The notes below the pieces were generated by a model. The model was not told where the DNA came from, did not search any database, and saw only the letters and a list, made by a program, of their open reading frames with translations. From Octadecabacter sp. (GTDB lineage Bacteria > Pseudomonadota > Alphaproteobacteria > Rhodobacterales > Rhodobacteraceae): a stretch of 32,615 bases of DNA. Both the position numbers and the translations under genes were made by a program. Shown here piece after piece: positions 8,467 through 18,315 of the stretch (positions are counted from its first letter, which is position 1; the number at the start of each line of letters is the position of its first letter). The stretch lies in assembly GCA_028825445.1 (NCBI GenBank), contig JAPKAD010000023.1, positions 1 to 32,615 on the forward strand, read 5' to 3'.

Positions 8467-10635
8467 ATGACACAGGCAGATTTTCTAAAAGCCAATTTCA
8501 CAGAAGCACAGGTGGTGGACGGTGATATGACTGGCTCTGCGCGGTTCTTTAATCGCGAACTTAGTTGGTTGGGATTTAATTGGCGAGTGCTGGAAGAAGC
8601 AAAAAACACGCGTGTGCCGCTGTTGGAACGGGTCCGGTTCCTGTCTATCTCCGCCACCAATTTAGATGAATTTTATACTGTCCGAGTCGCTGGCCTGCGC
8701 GAACTGGCCCAAGCGGGCAACATAACACCGTCAATGGACGGCTTAACTCCAGCCGAGCAATTGATGCTAATTGATCAGAACACCCGCAGCCTACTCGCAA
8801 ACCAGCAAAGCGTTTTCATTAACCTGCAACACGAAATGGAGCGTGAAAACATCACAATTCTGACACGAGATGATTTATCCGATGAGGACCGCATCTTTCT
8901 TAAAGATGTATTTTTTCGCCAGGTGTTTCCGGTCCTGTCACCACTCGCCATCGACCCCGCACACCCCTTTCCATTTTTACCTAACGAAGGCTTTGCACTC
9001 GCACTGGAACTAGAACGCAAAAAAGACAAACGCGCACTACGGGCCTTGCTCCCCATACCAGCTCAAATCGACCGCTATATCACCTGCCCATCTGAAATTG
9101 GTCACCGATTTCTCCCACTTGAAGAACTACTAATGGACAATCTTGGTGGGCTATTTCCAGGATACAAAGTCAAAGGATCCTGCGCCTTCCGTTTGTTGCG
9201 AGACAGCGATCTTGAAGTCGAGGACGAGGCTGAAGATCTTGTGCGTGAATTTGAGGTTGCCTTGAAACGCCGCCGCCGCGGTGAAGTTGTGAGTATGCGC
9301 GTGTCTTCAAACGCACCCAAGGGATTGCGCAGCCTGATTATGCACGAACTGCACGTGACTGAAGACGAGGTCGTTGAAATTGATGGTGTGATTGGAATGG
9401 CCGACATCAATGAACTTGTTATAGATGCCCGTCCTGACCTATTATGGCCACCCTTTACACCACGGGTTCCCGAGCGTGTGCAAGACCACGATGGCGATAT
9501 GTTCGCGGCAATTCGCCAAAAAGATATGCTACTGCATCATCCCTATGAGACATTTGATATGGTCGTACGCTACCTAAAACAGGCGGCGCGTGATCCTGAT
9601 GTGGTGGCAATTAAACAAACATTGTACCGCACGTCAAAAAAGTCCCCAATTGTTGAGGCCCTGTGCGAAGCGGCAGAAGACGGCAAATCTGTAACCGCGC
9701 TTGTTGAGCTTAAAGCACGATTTGACGAAGCGGCTAACATTCGCCAGTCACGTCGTCTGGAACGCGCTGGTGCGCACGTGGTGTACGGATTTATGGATTT
9801 AAAAACACACGCAAAAATTTCCACTGTAGTGCGAAGAGAAGGTGATAATTTGGTCACCTACACACATTATGGCACTGGTAATTACCACCCGATCACGGCA
9901 CGCATTTATACTGACTTGTCGTTTTTCACCTGTGACACAGCCCTTGGACGTGACGCAACCAAAGTATTTAACTATTTGTCTGGTTACGTGCAGCCAGAGA
10001 ACCTTGAAAACTTATCAATTTCACCGCTGACCTTAAAGAAAGAATTGCTTGATATGATTGCAGCTGAGGCGGCATACGCAGCAGCCGGAAAACCAGCTAC
10101 TATCTGGGCTAAAATGAACAGCCTAGTTGAACCCGACGTGATCGACGCGCTTTATGCAGCATCACAAGCAGGCGTAAAAATTAGTCTTATTGTACGCGGT
10201 ATTTGCGGGTTACGCCCTGGCATCAAAGGACTAAGCGAAAATATCCGCGTTAAATCGATCGTTGGCCGGTTCCTCGAACATTCGCGGATCGTGTGTTTCG
10301 GCAACGGCTACGGATTACCTGCCAAAAAATCCCGCGTCTTTATTTCGTCCGCTGATTGGATGAGCCGAAATTTAAACCGCCGTGTCGAAACACTTGTTGA
10401 AATTACAAACAATACTGTCAAAGCTCAGATTGTTAGCCAAATCATGGCTGCAAACCTCGCAGATGTAGCACAAACTTGGATCATGGGACCAGACGGAAGC
10501 TTCAAACGCGCAGATGTTGAAATGGGTACATTTGCATTCAATTGCCATCGATTTTTCATGGAGAACCCGTCTCTGTCAGGGCGCGGGTCTGCGGGTGCGT
10601 CCGACGTACCACAACTGACGCACACCGAAGACTAA
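8467..10635 (+). CDS. ppk: Polyphosphate kinase 1
   Basis: A 722-residue PPK1, which reversibly transfers the ATP gamma-phosphate to polyphosphate. The N-domain begins FFNRELSWLGFNWRVLEEA, the family signature. The two catalytic histidines are present: His448 in LKTHAKIS (autophosphorylated residue) and His605 in RFLEHSRIV. The substrate-binding blocks KQTLYRTSKKSPIVEAL and ELKARFDEAANIR are intact. A GTG two codons upstream (8461) is also in frame; I chose the ATG at 8467 because AGGG at 8458-8461 is then correctly spaced. The gene follows hdaA by 39 bases and precedes ppx by 64 bases, so synthesis and degradation of polyphosphate are encoded together. Confidence 0.96.
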   Translation: MTQADFLKANFTEAQVVDGDMTGSARFFNRELSWLGFNWRVLEEAKNTRVPLLERVRFLSISATNLDEFYTVRVAGLRELAQAGNITPSMDGLTPAEQLMLIDQNTRSLLANQQSVFINLQHEMERENITILTRDDLSDEDRIFLKDVFFRQVFPVLSPLAIDPAHPFPFLPNEGFALALELERKKDKRALRALLPIPAQIDRYITCPSEIGHRFLPLEELLMDNLGGLFPGYKVKGSCAFRLLRDSDLEVEDEAEDLVREFEVALKRRRRGEVVSMRVSSNAPKGLRSLIMHELHVTEDEVVEIDGVIGMADINELVIDARPDLLWPPFTPRVPERVQDHDGDMFAAIRQKDMLLHHPYETFDMVVRYLKQAARDPDVVAIKQTLYRTSKKSPIVEALCEAAEDGKSVTALVELKARFDEAANIRQSRRLERAGAHVVYGFMDLKTHAKISTVVRREGDNLVTYTHYGTGNYHPITARIYTDLSFFTCDTALGRDATKVFNYLSGYVQPENLENLSISPLTLKKELLDMIAAEAAYAAAGKPATIWAKMNSLVEPDVIDALYAASQAGVKISLIVRGICGLRPGIKGLSENIRVKSIVGRFLEHSRIVCFGNGYGLPAKKSRVFISSADWMSRNLNRRVETLVEITNNTVKAQIVSQIMAANLADVAQTWIMGPDGSFKRADVEMGTFAFNCHRFFMENPSLSGRGSAGASDVPQLTHTED

Positions 10636-10699
10636 CAGACGCCTGATTGACTCGACTTTGGCCACTGGCCATGATCGATGAAGTAGACAGGAGACCACC

Positions 10700-12268
10700 A
10701 TGGACGCAGGCAAAAATACTGATGATAAGTCTGAATGGGGTCCATTCGGAAGGCCAATCTTTGACGATCCCAAAGCGCGCGCACTATCTCGGGTCGGCGT
10801 GATAGACGTCGGTTCAAATTCAGTCCGATTGGTAATTTTTGACGGCGCGGCGCGCAGTCCTGCATACTTTTATAACGAAAAAATTATGGCAGGACTTGGC
10901 GCAGGCATGGCCGAAACGGGCCGTTTGAACCCTGAAGGACGCATACGTGCATTGTCTGCCATCCGCCGATTTGTCGCACTAGCCAAAGGACTCAATATTG
11001 GACCGCTGACAGCAGTTGCAACTGCCGCAGTGCGCGAAGCCAATGATGGATCAGAGTTTCGTACTGATGTGTTGCGCGAAACAGGGTTGAAAATTTGGGT
11101 CATCGATGGGCAAGAAGAAGCGCGATTGTCAGCTCAAGGCGTACTGCTAGGCTGGCCTGGCAGCTATGGTATGGTTTGTGACATCGGTGGATCATCGATG
11201 GAATTGGCTGACCTATCCGAAGGTCGAGTCGGGCGCCGTGTGACATCAGGCCTTGGCCCACTAAAACTGCGTGAGATGACCAGCAAAAAGAAGCGTCGCA
11301 CCTTTATTAAAAATACTGTCGCCGATTTGTTTAATAAAATGGGTGAAGAAACTGGCAAACGATTATTTCTTGTTGGTGGATCATGGCGAGCTATTGCTCG
11401 AATTGATATGGAACGCCGCGGCTACCCGCTAACGGTGCTTCATGAATATCGGATGACGCCCGGACGTGTTTCCAAGACATTGAGATACATAGAGCAAAGT
11501 GACCTACAAGTTCTGCGTACGCGGTGCCATATCTCAGACAGCCGCATGTCACTGGTGCCCTATGCGATCCATGTCCTGCGCGACATCGTGGCGAGATTCA
11601 AACCAAAAGATATTGCAATTTCCAGCTACGGAATCCGTGAAGGCATGCTTTATGAACAAATGCCTGCTGAGCTGCGCGAACGTGATCCGTTAATCGAAGC
11701 CTGCAGATTTGCCGAATCCAAAGATGCCCGTTTACCAGGCTTTGGGCGCACACTTTATTATTTTGTTTTGCCGTTGTTTGGTCGCGCAAGTGCGCAGCGT
11801 AAGCGCATCATCCACGCCGCCTGCCTGCTGCATGACGTCAGTTGGCGCGCCCACCCTGATTACCGCCATGAAGTAGTCTTTGATAATGCAACCCGTGCCA
11901 ATCTTGGCGGCTTGAAACATTCCGAACGCGTATTTCTTGGGATCGCATTGCTACATCGCTACACTAATAAGCGTGACGGTTCGCGGTTTGAACCGGTATT
12001 CGGCTTGCTGGCACCAGATGATCAGCGCAGCGCAGAAGTCTTGGGCAAAGCCATGCGATTGGGTGCGATGTTGTGGATCAAGGCTGACGAACAGCCTGGA
12101 ACTTTGAAATATTCCGCCAAATCAGGTCAACTTGAACTCACCCTGAAAGAGGCCGCGTCTCCCCTTTTTGGCGAAGTAGCGCGCACACGCCTGGACTCTC
12201 TCGCAGCAACGCTAGGCGCGGAAGTGACTGTGCGAAGTAAAGGTGCTCGGCGTACCAAAACGGATTAA
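10700..12268 (+). CDS. ppx: Exopolyphosphatase, Ppx/GppA family
   Basis: A 522-residue Ppx/GppA phosphatase that removes terminal phosphates from polyphosphate (or pppGpp in GppA homologues). The actin-like fold is marked by VGVIDVGSNSVRLVIFD near residue 32, the catalytic-acid region QEEARLSAQG near 137, and the second phosphate loop CDIGGSSMEL near 160. The C-terminal third carries an HD-type domain with CLLHDVSWRAHPDYRHE. A strong AGGAG lies 8-9 bases before the ATG. Context beside ppk supports exopolyphosphatase over GppA. Length matches the longer alphaproteobacterial form. Confidence 0.93.
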   Translation: MDAGKNTDDKSEWGPFGRPIFDDPKARALSRVGVIDVGSNSVRLVIFDGAARSPAYFYNEKIMAGLGAGMAETGRLNPEGRIRALSAIRRFVALAKGLNIGPLTAVATAAVREANDGSEFRTDVLRETGLKIWVIDGQEEARLSAQGVLLGWPGSYGMVCDIGGSSMELADLSEGRVGRRVTSGLGPLKLREMTSKKKRRTFIKNTVADLFNKMGEETGKRLFLVGGSWRAIARIDMERRGYPLTVLHEYRMTPGRVSKTLRYIEQSDLQVLRTRCHISDSRMSLVPYAIHVLRDIVARFKPKDIAISSYGIREGMLYEQMPAELRERDPLIEACRFAESKDARLPGFGRTLYYFVLPLFGRASAQRKRIIHAACLLHDVSWRAHPDYRHEVVFDNATRANLGGLKHSERVFLGIALLHRYTNKRDGSRFEPVFGLLAPDDQRSAEVLGKAMRLGAMLWIKADEQPGTLKYSAKSGQLELTLKEAASPLFGEVARTRLDSLAATLGAEVTVRSKGARRTKTD

Positions 12269-12645
12269 AATACAGTGATTTCGAAACCTTCTCTTTGCTT
12301 ACTATATTTGGGCACAGAGGAAATGCGGCTGGTGATAACATCACCTTTTGAAAAATTATAGCCCGTTTATAAAGTTGAACAAAATTAAGAATTTGTATCA
12401 ATTTCATAAAGGTTTATTTTTAACCAAATTGTAACATATCTAACGAAATTTTGAATCCTTCAGCCAATTCAGAAAAGTTTATCAATGGATAATTTCCATT
12501 TCTGCAATGATGCCTCAAAACAGCAGCTTTCCAATTTGTCCTATGAGTAAAAACCCTTCGTCAATCGCGCCCTCTTCTTGAGCAAATACAGGCAAGGATG
12601 GGATACTTTGTAATCTTAAAGTTGCGCGCATGGACCAGTTTAAAC
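12269..12645. other. Gene-free stretch after ppx
   Basis: This AT-rich stretch holds no reading frame of interest and no T-run terminator with a convincing stem. It separates the plus-strand ppx from the decayed minus-strand EEP gene, so it should contain the end of the ppx transcript. Confidence 0.4.
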
Positions 12646-13642
12646 TTATAGTGGAGTGTTCAAAACCACAGGGAAATGATCCGTCGCCGTGAACACGGCA
12701 GCACAGAAGTCTTTGTCAGCAAAGCAATTGGGGTTATAAAACGGGTGCATAATCGACCATTTTGGGTCAAAATCTCTAGTAATTTAAAAAAACACAATTT
12801 AATAAAAAATGGCTAATAAAAATCGCTTATCGGAGCCAATACTGAACCACGCGATCTTAAGTACCACACTATCCGCTGAGATCATGCGATAAACGCATAC
12901 AGATCAACAGCCGCTCACCATCAGCCCCACCCAGCACGGTTTCAACTCCAGACCTCACTTATAAATACTCGTATTTATCCGATCCCTGGCCATCGTTAAT
13001 GCCGACACACACGATTAGATTAGTTTCTGCCATCAAATGTGTCTCGCCTAACCCACTCAACCAAATTTTCTGTGCTAATAGGTTACGCTGATTTGCTATT
13101 GAATCTGCAAGACTTCAATATTAATTTTTATGCCATGGATTACATTAGATTTGGCATCCACTCTGATCAGCAAGAATTTCGTGCCAGACTTATGCGTCAC
13201 TGCAAGTTTTAGGAGCAGTTTGCACAACTAAACTTCCTAGACTTACGCATATAAATCAAATTTGCTTAGATGTTCAGTCAAAGCTCGATATACAATACGC
13301 GTCCAGATCATCGCATGCGTTCGATACGTCAGGATTATACAGGAACAGCATTTATTGTTGCATGTTATTTACGTAACCAATGAATATCTTGAGTACCCAG
13401 ATACCAAACCACCCAGAAAAAAATTCAGTTGCAGCCGCTCCATCGCGTTTAACGTCACTGTCAGGCCCTTGGATAACCATCATTTTGTCAGCGTCCAATG
13501 CTGCAAAGACAGCGCCCAATACCAAGGTTTGCTATGCTTGCTCTAAACCCCTACGGCTCGACCAGCCATCATCATTGTATAATTTCACAAATGTCGAAAA
13601 GTTTAAAAACTATTCAATATTATATCTAGCAAATTTTATGCG
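12646..13642 (-). pseudogene. Decayed endonuclease/exonuclease/phosphatase (EEP) family gene
   Basis: Read from 13642 leftwards, the frame begins RIKFARYNIE-stop-FLNF (compare TYNVEWF of EEP proteins), continues NDDGWSSRRGLEQA-stop and then GAVFAALDADKMMVIQGPDS, and reaches NNMQQ-stop-MLFLYNPD (compare TQQEIALLYDP). After a scrambled part it resumes in the same frame with SIANQRNLLAQKIWL, IVCVGINDGQGSDKYEYL-stop and RSGVETVLGGADGERLL. It then shifts frame near 12876 and finishes HPFYNPNCFADKDF and FTATDHFPVVL before TAA at 12646. In-frame stops are at 13610-13612 (expected Trp), 13532-13534, 13352-13354 (expected Glu) and 12959-12961. Order and content match an EEP-fold hydrolase of about 330 residues known in roseobacters. 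The 5' end overlaps the end of the J-domain gene, so it was once coupled to it. Confidence 0.8.
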
Positions 13643-14322
13643 ATATTACGTTCGTTAATCTCGTCCCACGCACGGTTGATTGCAACCATCCTTTTTTCGG
13701 CCATTTTTACCGCTTCTTGCGGCACCCCTCGCGCCATCATACGATCGGGATGGGTATCACGCACCAACTGCCGCCAGATTTTGCGTATCTGCATTATCGT
13801 CATGTCGGGACTGACACCCAAAACATCGAACGGATCGCGTTGCGCATCTGGCACAAACTGCGCCCTTAACCTCTTAAACTGCGCATCTTGCAAACCAAAT
13901 ATCTGCGCCACACGAGTCAGAAAAGCGTCTTCATTTGGATGGTAATAACCATCTGCAAGGGCAATATGAAACAATCCTTCCATCAAATCACACAAAGGTG
14001 CCGTACGATCATCCCCATACATCATTTTGATTTTACCAGCATAGTCTTCAAATCCGGCGACGTCCGTGCGCGCAAGGTTAAACAAGCGGCCCGCGTTTTT
14101 TTCCTCACCTTCGGGAATTGTGAACACTTCCCGAAAAGCCGCAACCTCATCACGGGTTACTTGTCCGTCCGCTTTCGCCATTTTCGCGCCCAGTGCAATT
14201 ACAGCAATCGCAAATGCGACAGAACGCTCAGGAGGCGTACGCAGGTTCGCAAAGACATCCGACAGACTGTCGCCAGCGGTGAGCGCAGATAACGCATCTG
14301 TTATTCGGGTCCAAATCGACAT
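13636..14322 (-). CDS. TerB-like/J-domain (DjlA-type) co-chaperone
   Basis: A 228-residue cytosolic protein combining an N-terminal TerB-like helical domain (about residues 30-150, with KMAKADGQVTRDEV and IALADGYYHPNEDAFL, the acidic helical repeats) and a C-terminal J domain (about 163-225). The J domain begins DPFDVLGVSPDMT and has the HPD tripeptide at residues 191-193 (RDTHPDR), required to stimulate DnaK ATPase. This is the DjlA arrangement without DjlA's N-terminal membrane anchor. AAGGTG precedes the ATG. The downstream gene it was once coupled to, an EEP hydrolase, is now decayed, whereas this gene is fully intact. Confidence 0.85.
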   Translation of the reverse strand: MSIWTRITDALSALTAGDSLSDVFANLRTPPERSVAFAIAVIALGAKMAKADGQVTRDEVAAFREVFTIPEGEEKNAGRLFNLARTDVAGFEDYAGKIKMMYGDDRTAPLCDLMEGLFHIALADGYYHPNEDAFLTRVAQIFGLQDAQFKRLRAQFVPDAQRDPFDVLGVSPDMTIMQIRKIWRQLVRDTHPDRMMARGVPQEAVKMAEKRMVAINRAWDEINERNIA

Positions 14323-14823
14323 ACGGCACCTTTAACCAATTATGTGATAGATGTCAGACCCGTTTTTTGTGTCTAGGCAAGTTGAATGCAATGATAAGAC
14401 TTTAAATTTAAATTTGGGAGCTCCGCAATTTTCTCAAACTAAGGGTTTAAGGAACGCAACACTTGCTAAGTTCTGTGCCCTGTCGTCCTCACAAAGAGTG
14501 TGGACCACCGCCGCTCAGGCATGAGCGATACACTTGCATCATCTTTCATTCCGTGTCTGGCTTAGAAGCCTCTTGCGTAAGGATGATGCTGTGTTCAGTT
14601 TAAGTATATAGCTGCATCAACATCAAAATTGTTTATAGTTGTCAAAATCGACGATTTCAATGCTATTTAAGTTTAAAGAAAAAGAGTAAGCTTCTCAATC
14701 ATTCCAGCAATAATATTTTACTAATCTAGAAAACAGAATTAATTATCACCACAACCTGTAAAATCTGCGGGTCTCAGATCACCGTTGTCCTTGTAATATC
14801 CGTCAATATAGACATGTGAAAAA
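14323..14823. other. 501-base stretch, no intact gene, one possible remnant
   Basis: Nothing intact is seen. On the minus strand directly behind the VOC gene (14823-14747) a 25-codon frame reads VYIDGYYKDNGDLRPADF then TGCGDN-stop, resembling the tail of a small protein whose start is gone. Between about 14465 and 14580 the base composition is clearly more GC-rich than its surroundings and several frames are open, including a minus-strand frame with PERRWSTLFVRTTGHRT. I could not assign it to an RNA or protein family. Confidence 0.35.
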
Positions 14824-15420
14824 TTATAACTTAACTACTCCACCTGGTGTTTTGAAATCAGCGTTCAGCCAAATATTTGGTGCGACTTCAAACCGCACAC
14901 GCGGATCAGTTAAATAGCCTTTCAAAATGTGTTTAATGTCATCTGCCTGCGGATGGAAAATTGTAAGAAAGCTAAGCGCGCAACCCGATGGTGCAAGACT
15001 GCAACCGGGTGGCGTATCAGTGTACCATTGCAAAATAGTTGGAAAGCCGCCCTCCATGGGCAAGCTACCATCAAAAGGGACACCAATATCCCATCGTAAA
15101 TCGCCACGTTCCATCGCCACCTTACGCATTCCGTAAAACATAAAATCGTCGAAATCCTTCGTTTCACAAATCCAGTTTACCAATCGTGGTGGGCCCGCAA
15201 ACGTATCCAGCCCAAACCAACGCGCACCATCACTTGTGGCGTCTGGATCCACGGCAATAACTTCAAGATAAAGACCATCCGCTAACCCCAATAATCGATT
15301 GTGCGTGGCATATCGGGTGTGCTTACCTCCCAGCTGAAAAGACACGCCAAGACGGTCCTCCGCCCAAGCAACCCCGTCCTCAAGCGTCTCAGCCGCAATT
15401 GCAAGATGATCGAGCCGCAC
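14824..15420 (-). CDS. VOC-superfamily glyoxalase-like protein beside methylmalonyl-CoA mutase
   Basis: A 198-residue member of the glyoxalase-like branch of the vicinal-oxygen-chelate superfamily. The N-terminus RLDHLAIAAETLEDGVAWAE contributes the first metal-ligand-type His; GLYLEVIAVDPDA carries the Glu typical of the first beta-alpha-beta-beta-beta module, and a second module follows. It starts with GTG 3 bases after the scpA stop, so the two genes are coupled. VOC enzymes include methylmalonyl-CoA epimerase, which would fit the context, but this protein is longer than the roughly 135-residue epimerase and belongs to a different branch. Its substrate is therefore unknown. Confidence 0.75.
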   Translation of the reverse strand: MRLDHLAIAAETLEDGVAWAEDRLGVSFQLGGKHTRYATHNRLLGLADGLYLEVIAVDPDATSDGARWFGLDTFAGPPRLVNWICETKDFDDFMFYGMRKVAMERGDLRWDIGVPFDGSLPMEGGFPTILQWYTDTPPGCSLAPSGCALSFLTIFHPQADDIKHILKGYLTDPRVRFEVAPNIWLNADFKTPGGVVKL

Positions 15421-15423
15421 GCT

Positions 15424-17553
15424 CTATTTATTTCGTGTAGCGCGGATCAAACGCAGAATGTCACTCGCCGCATCTGGAATGTTTGTGCCCGGTCCAAAAA
15501 TTGCCTTAACGCCAGCATTCATTAGGAAATCATAGTCTTGCTGCGGGATCACACCCCCACAAATGACCAATATATCCTCAGCGTCGGCTACTTTCAAAGC
15601 TTCAATCAACTTGGGGGCGAGAGTCTTATGACCTGCGGCCTGAGACGAAATACCTATCACATGCACATCGTTGTCAACGGCATCTTGCGCTGCTTCTTCT
15701 GGTGTTTGAAACAAAGGTCCAACGTCAACATCAAACCCAATGTCGGCGAAAGCGGTCGCGATGACTTTTGCACCACGGTCATGTCCATCTTGCCCCATTT
15801 TAACAACTAATATGCGTGGTCGGCGCCCTTCAGATTCAGCAAAAACTTCGATGTCTTTCTGGATCGCAGCAAAACCTTCATCACCTTCATAGGCAGCACC
15901 ATAAACGCCAGCTAAGGTTTTCACTTCCGCACGGTGACGCCCAAACACCTTTTCCATAGCCATACTAATTTCACCAACAGTTGCTCGGAGACGGGCCGCG
16001 TCGATTGCAGCTTCTAATAGGTTTCCACCATCCCTTGCACGACGTTCAATTTCAACTAACGCAGCATCGCAAGCCTTCTGATCACGGCTCTCACGCAGCT
16101 TCTTCAAGCCTTCAACTTGTCCAATGCGCACCGCGTCATTGTCGATGTCCATGATGTCGATTGGATCTTCTTTATCCAACCGGTACTTGTTCACACCAAC
16201 GATCACTTCTTGGCCACGGTCAATCATCGCTTGGCGCTTAGCAGCGGATTCTTCAATCCTCAGCTTTGGCATGCCAGACGCCACAGCTTTGGTCATGCCG
16301 CCCATATCTTCGACTTCTTGAATAATTTCCCACGCTGCGTCTGCCAAATCCGCAGTTAGCTTTTCAACGTAATACGACCCCGCCAATGGATCAACGACAT
16401 TAGTGACACCAGTTTCTTCTTGCAAAATCAACTGAGTATTACGCGCAATACGGGCTGCGAATTCAGTCGGTAGTGACATCGCTTCATCCAAGGCATTGGT
16501 GTGCAATGACTGCGTGCCGCCCAATACGGCTGCCATCGCTTCATAAGCAGTTCGAACGACATTGTTGTAAGGGTCTTGTTCTTGCAAGCTGACGCCAGAC
16601 GTCTGACAGTGCGTACGCAACATTGACGATTTTTCAGATTTCGGTTCGAACTCTGCCATGATGCGTGACCACAACAGACGCGCGGCGCGCAGTTTAGCGG
16701 CCTCCATGAAGAAGTTCATCCCAATTGCGAAGAAAAATGACAGGCGCGGTGCAAACTTGTCGACATCCATGCCACGCGCGATAGCGGTTCTAACATATTC
16801 GCGGCCATCGGCCAGCGTGAATGCAAGTTCCTGCACCAAATTAGCGCCCGCTTCTTGCATGTGGTAACCGCTGATCGAAATCGAATTAAACTTTGGCATT
16901 TCTTCAGCTGTAAATTCTATGATATCAGCCACCAATTGCATAGATGGTTCAGGCGGGTACACGTAAGTATTTCGCACCATGAATTCTTTTAAAATGTCGT
17001 TCTGTATCGTGCCCGACAGCACGGATCGATCATGCCCCTGTTCTTCACCAGCAACTATAAAGCTTGCTAAAATTGGGATTACAGCACCGTTCATCGTCAT
17101 CGACACGCTGACTTTATCCAGTGGAATTCCATTAAAAAGCACTTTCATGTCTTCAACTGAATCAATCGCAACGCCAGCCTTGCCAACATCACCAACCACC
17201 CGGGGATGGTCACTGTCATAGCCTCGGTGCGTTGCAAGATCGAATGCCACTGAAACACCTTGCTGACCCGCAGCCAGCGCTTTGCGATAAAATGCGTTGC
17301 TTTCCTGAGCCGTTGAAAAACCAGCATATTGGCGGATGGTCCAGGGGCGGCCCGCGTACATCGTCGCCTTTACGCCACGGGTGAATGGTGACTCGCCAGG
17401 TAGCGAATCGAGGTGATCAAGGCCCACTAAATCATCCGCACCGTAAACTGGTTGAACGTCGATCCCCTCGATTGTTTTCCACGTCAAATCATCCAGTGGT
17501 CTACCACGAAGTTCGCCTTGCGCCCGCTCGGCCCATTCTTTTTTCGATCCCAT
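15424..17553 (-). CDS. scpA: Methylmalonyl-CoA mutase
   Basis: A 709-residue adenosylcobalamin-dependent mutase interconverting (R)-methylmalonyl-CoA and succinyl-CoA, the last step of propionyl-CoA assimilation. The N-terminal TIM-barrel domain includes [16 protein letters not shown], the active-site region [20 protein letters not shown] and the [20 protein letters not shown] block. The C-terminal B12-binding domain has the base-off motif DGHDRG with the cobalt-coordinating His at about residue 591, followed by [14 protein letters not shown] and [11 protein letters not shown]. It is a single-chain alpha-type enzyme. GAGAGG precedes the ATG. Neither the MeaB-type chaperone nor a classical epimerase gene is in the window. 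Confidence 0.96.
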   Translation of the reverse strand: MGSKKEWAERAQGELRGRPLDDLTWKTIEGIDVQPVYGADDLVGLDHLDSLPGESPFTRGVKATMYAGRPWTIRQYAGFSTAQESNAFYRKALAAGQQGVSVAFDLATHRGYDSDHPRVVGDVGKAGVAIDSVEDMKVLFNGIPLDKVSVSMTMNGAVIPILASFIVAGEEQGHDRSVLSGTIQNDILKEFMVRNTYVYPPEPSMQLVADIIEFTAEEMPKFNSISISGYHMQEAGANLVQELAFTLADGREYVRTAIARGMDVDKFAPRLSFFFAIGMNFFMEAAKLRAARLLWSRIMAEFEPKSEKSSMLRTHCQTSGVSLQEQDPYNNVVRTAYEAMAAVLGGTQSLHTNALDEAMSLPTEFAARIARNTQLILQEETGVTNVVDPLAGSYYVEKLTADLADAAWEIIQEVEDMGGMTKAVASGMPKLRIEESAAKRQAMIDRGQEVIVGVNKYRLDKEDPIDIMDIDNDAVRIGQVEGLKKLRESRDQKACDAALVEIERRARDGGNLLEAAIDAARLRATVGEISMAMEKVFGRHRAEVKTLAGVYGAAYEGDEGFAAIQKDIEVFAESEGRRPRILVVKMGQDGHDRGAKVIATAFADIGFDVDVGPLFQTPEEAAQDAVDNDVHVIGISSQAAGHKTLAPKLIEALKVADAEDILVICGGVIPQQDYDFLMNAGVKAIFGPGTNIPDAASDILRLIRATRNK

Positions 17554-17571
17554 AAGTTCATCCTCTCAAAA

Positions 17572-17757
17572 TCACTGCGCCAGGGACGAAGTGCGTGTTT
17601 CGTTAATCAAATTAAGACGCATTCCGAGTGCTGGCCAGTCGCCTGTCATCCTAATAGCACTACAGGCAAGCCTCATAAAACCGGCAATCAGCAATGCAAA
17701 ATCGACCCTGAGCCAGTTGAGATCACTATGCACGTAGCGCGCAGAGAGTATGCTCAT
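17572..17757 (-). CDS. Possible 61-residue protein upstream of scpA
   Basis: An open frame starting ATG at 17757 encodes MSILSARYVHSDLNWLRVDF and continues with a mildly hydrophobic stretch (LLIAGFMRLACSAI), ending SSLAQ 18 bases before scpA. The amino-acid mix is plausible and the position would make it the leader gene of scpA. There is no Shine-Dalgarno, no family resemblance, and the frame also continues upstream as an antisense frame through the DUF4174 gene. It may be a small gene, a remnant of a larger one, or chance. Confidence 0.3.
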   Translation of the reverse strand: MSILSARYVHSDLNWLRVDFALLIAGFMRLACSAIRMTGDWPALGMRLNLINETRTSSLAQ

Positions 17758-17839
17758 GCCAAATTTGTTATAGATTAATAACGAATTGCTCTTAGCCTTT
17801 CGGGTTTCCTCACCTATATCAGAAAGGAAAGGGAGTACT

Positions 17840-18307
17840 ATGTTCCGAATTTTAACTTTAATTTCTTGGAGTTTGGCAGCAAACGTTGCAGTCGCCCAAG
17901 AGACCGAGACATCCTCCGCCCCAATTATGTGGGAAGACAACAGATCAACCGCCTTTGATGGGACTTCTATAAACATAGATGATTTTATTTGGTTGGCGCG
18001 TCCGGTTGTCGTCTTTGCCGACAGCCCCAATGATCCACGTTTTCGCCAACAAATTAAAATGCTGTCCGCACGGTCAGATGAACTGGCGGAACGGGATGTG
18101 ATCATTCTGACCGACACCGACCCTGCTGCACGAAGCGACTTAAGAGTGCAGCTACGGCCTCGCGGGTTCATGTTGGTTATAATGGGCAAAGATGGTGAAG
18201 TTGAGTTGCGCAAACCAGAACCATGGAGCGTGCGTGAAATTAGCCGAACCATAGACAAAATGCCGCTTCGAGAACAAGAAGTCGATGACCGCAGGGCACT
18301 TCCATAA
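17840..18307 (+). CDS. Secreted DUF4174-family protein
   Basis: A 155-residue protein with a Sec signal peptide (FRILTLISWSLAANVAVAQ, cleavage about residue 20). The mature part matches the DUF4174 family: RPVVVFADSPNDPRFRQQIK at its start, a central ERDVIILTDTDP strand, and the closing FMLVIMGKDGEVELRKPE then TIDKMPLREQE. The fold is thioredoxin-like but without a CxxC pair, so a redox role is not supported. A frame open 18 codons further upstream was rejected because GGAAAGGGAG lies directly before the ATG at 17840. It is the only plus-strand gene within the pcc/scpA block and converges on the sulfotransferase-like gene with an 8-base gap. Confidence 0.75.
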   Translation: MFRILTLISWSLAANVAVAQETETSSAPIMWEDNRSTAFDGTSINIDDFIWLARPVVVFADSPNDPRFRQQIKMLSARSDELAERDVIILTDTDPAARSDLRVQLRPRGFMLVIMGKDGEVELRKPEPWSVREISRTIDKMPLREQEVDDRRALP

Positions 18308-18315
18308 AGCATAAT

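Noticed and set aside
12676..12816. A 46-codon plus-strand frame starting MIRRREHGSTEVFVSK, at first taken for a transposase fragment
   Set aside because: It is antisense to the C-terminal part of the EEP remnant (TDHFPVV), which explains its base composition.
13262..13658. Two overlapping plus-strand frames of 92-94 codons
   Set aside because: They are antisense to the minus-strand EEP remnant, lack binding sites and have unnatural translations.
17572..18312. A 246-codon minus-strand frame
   Set aside because: Most of it is antisense to the DUF4174 gene, which has a signal peptide, a good ribosome binding site and family motifs. Only the last 61 codons were kept, as a low-confidence small ORF.
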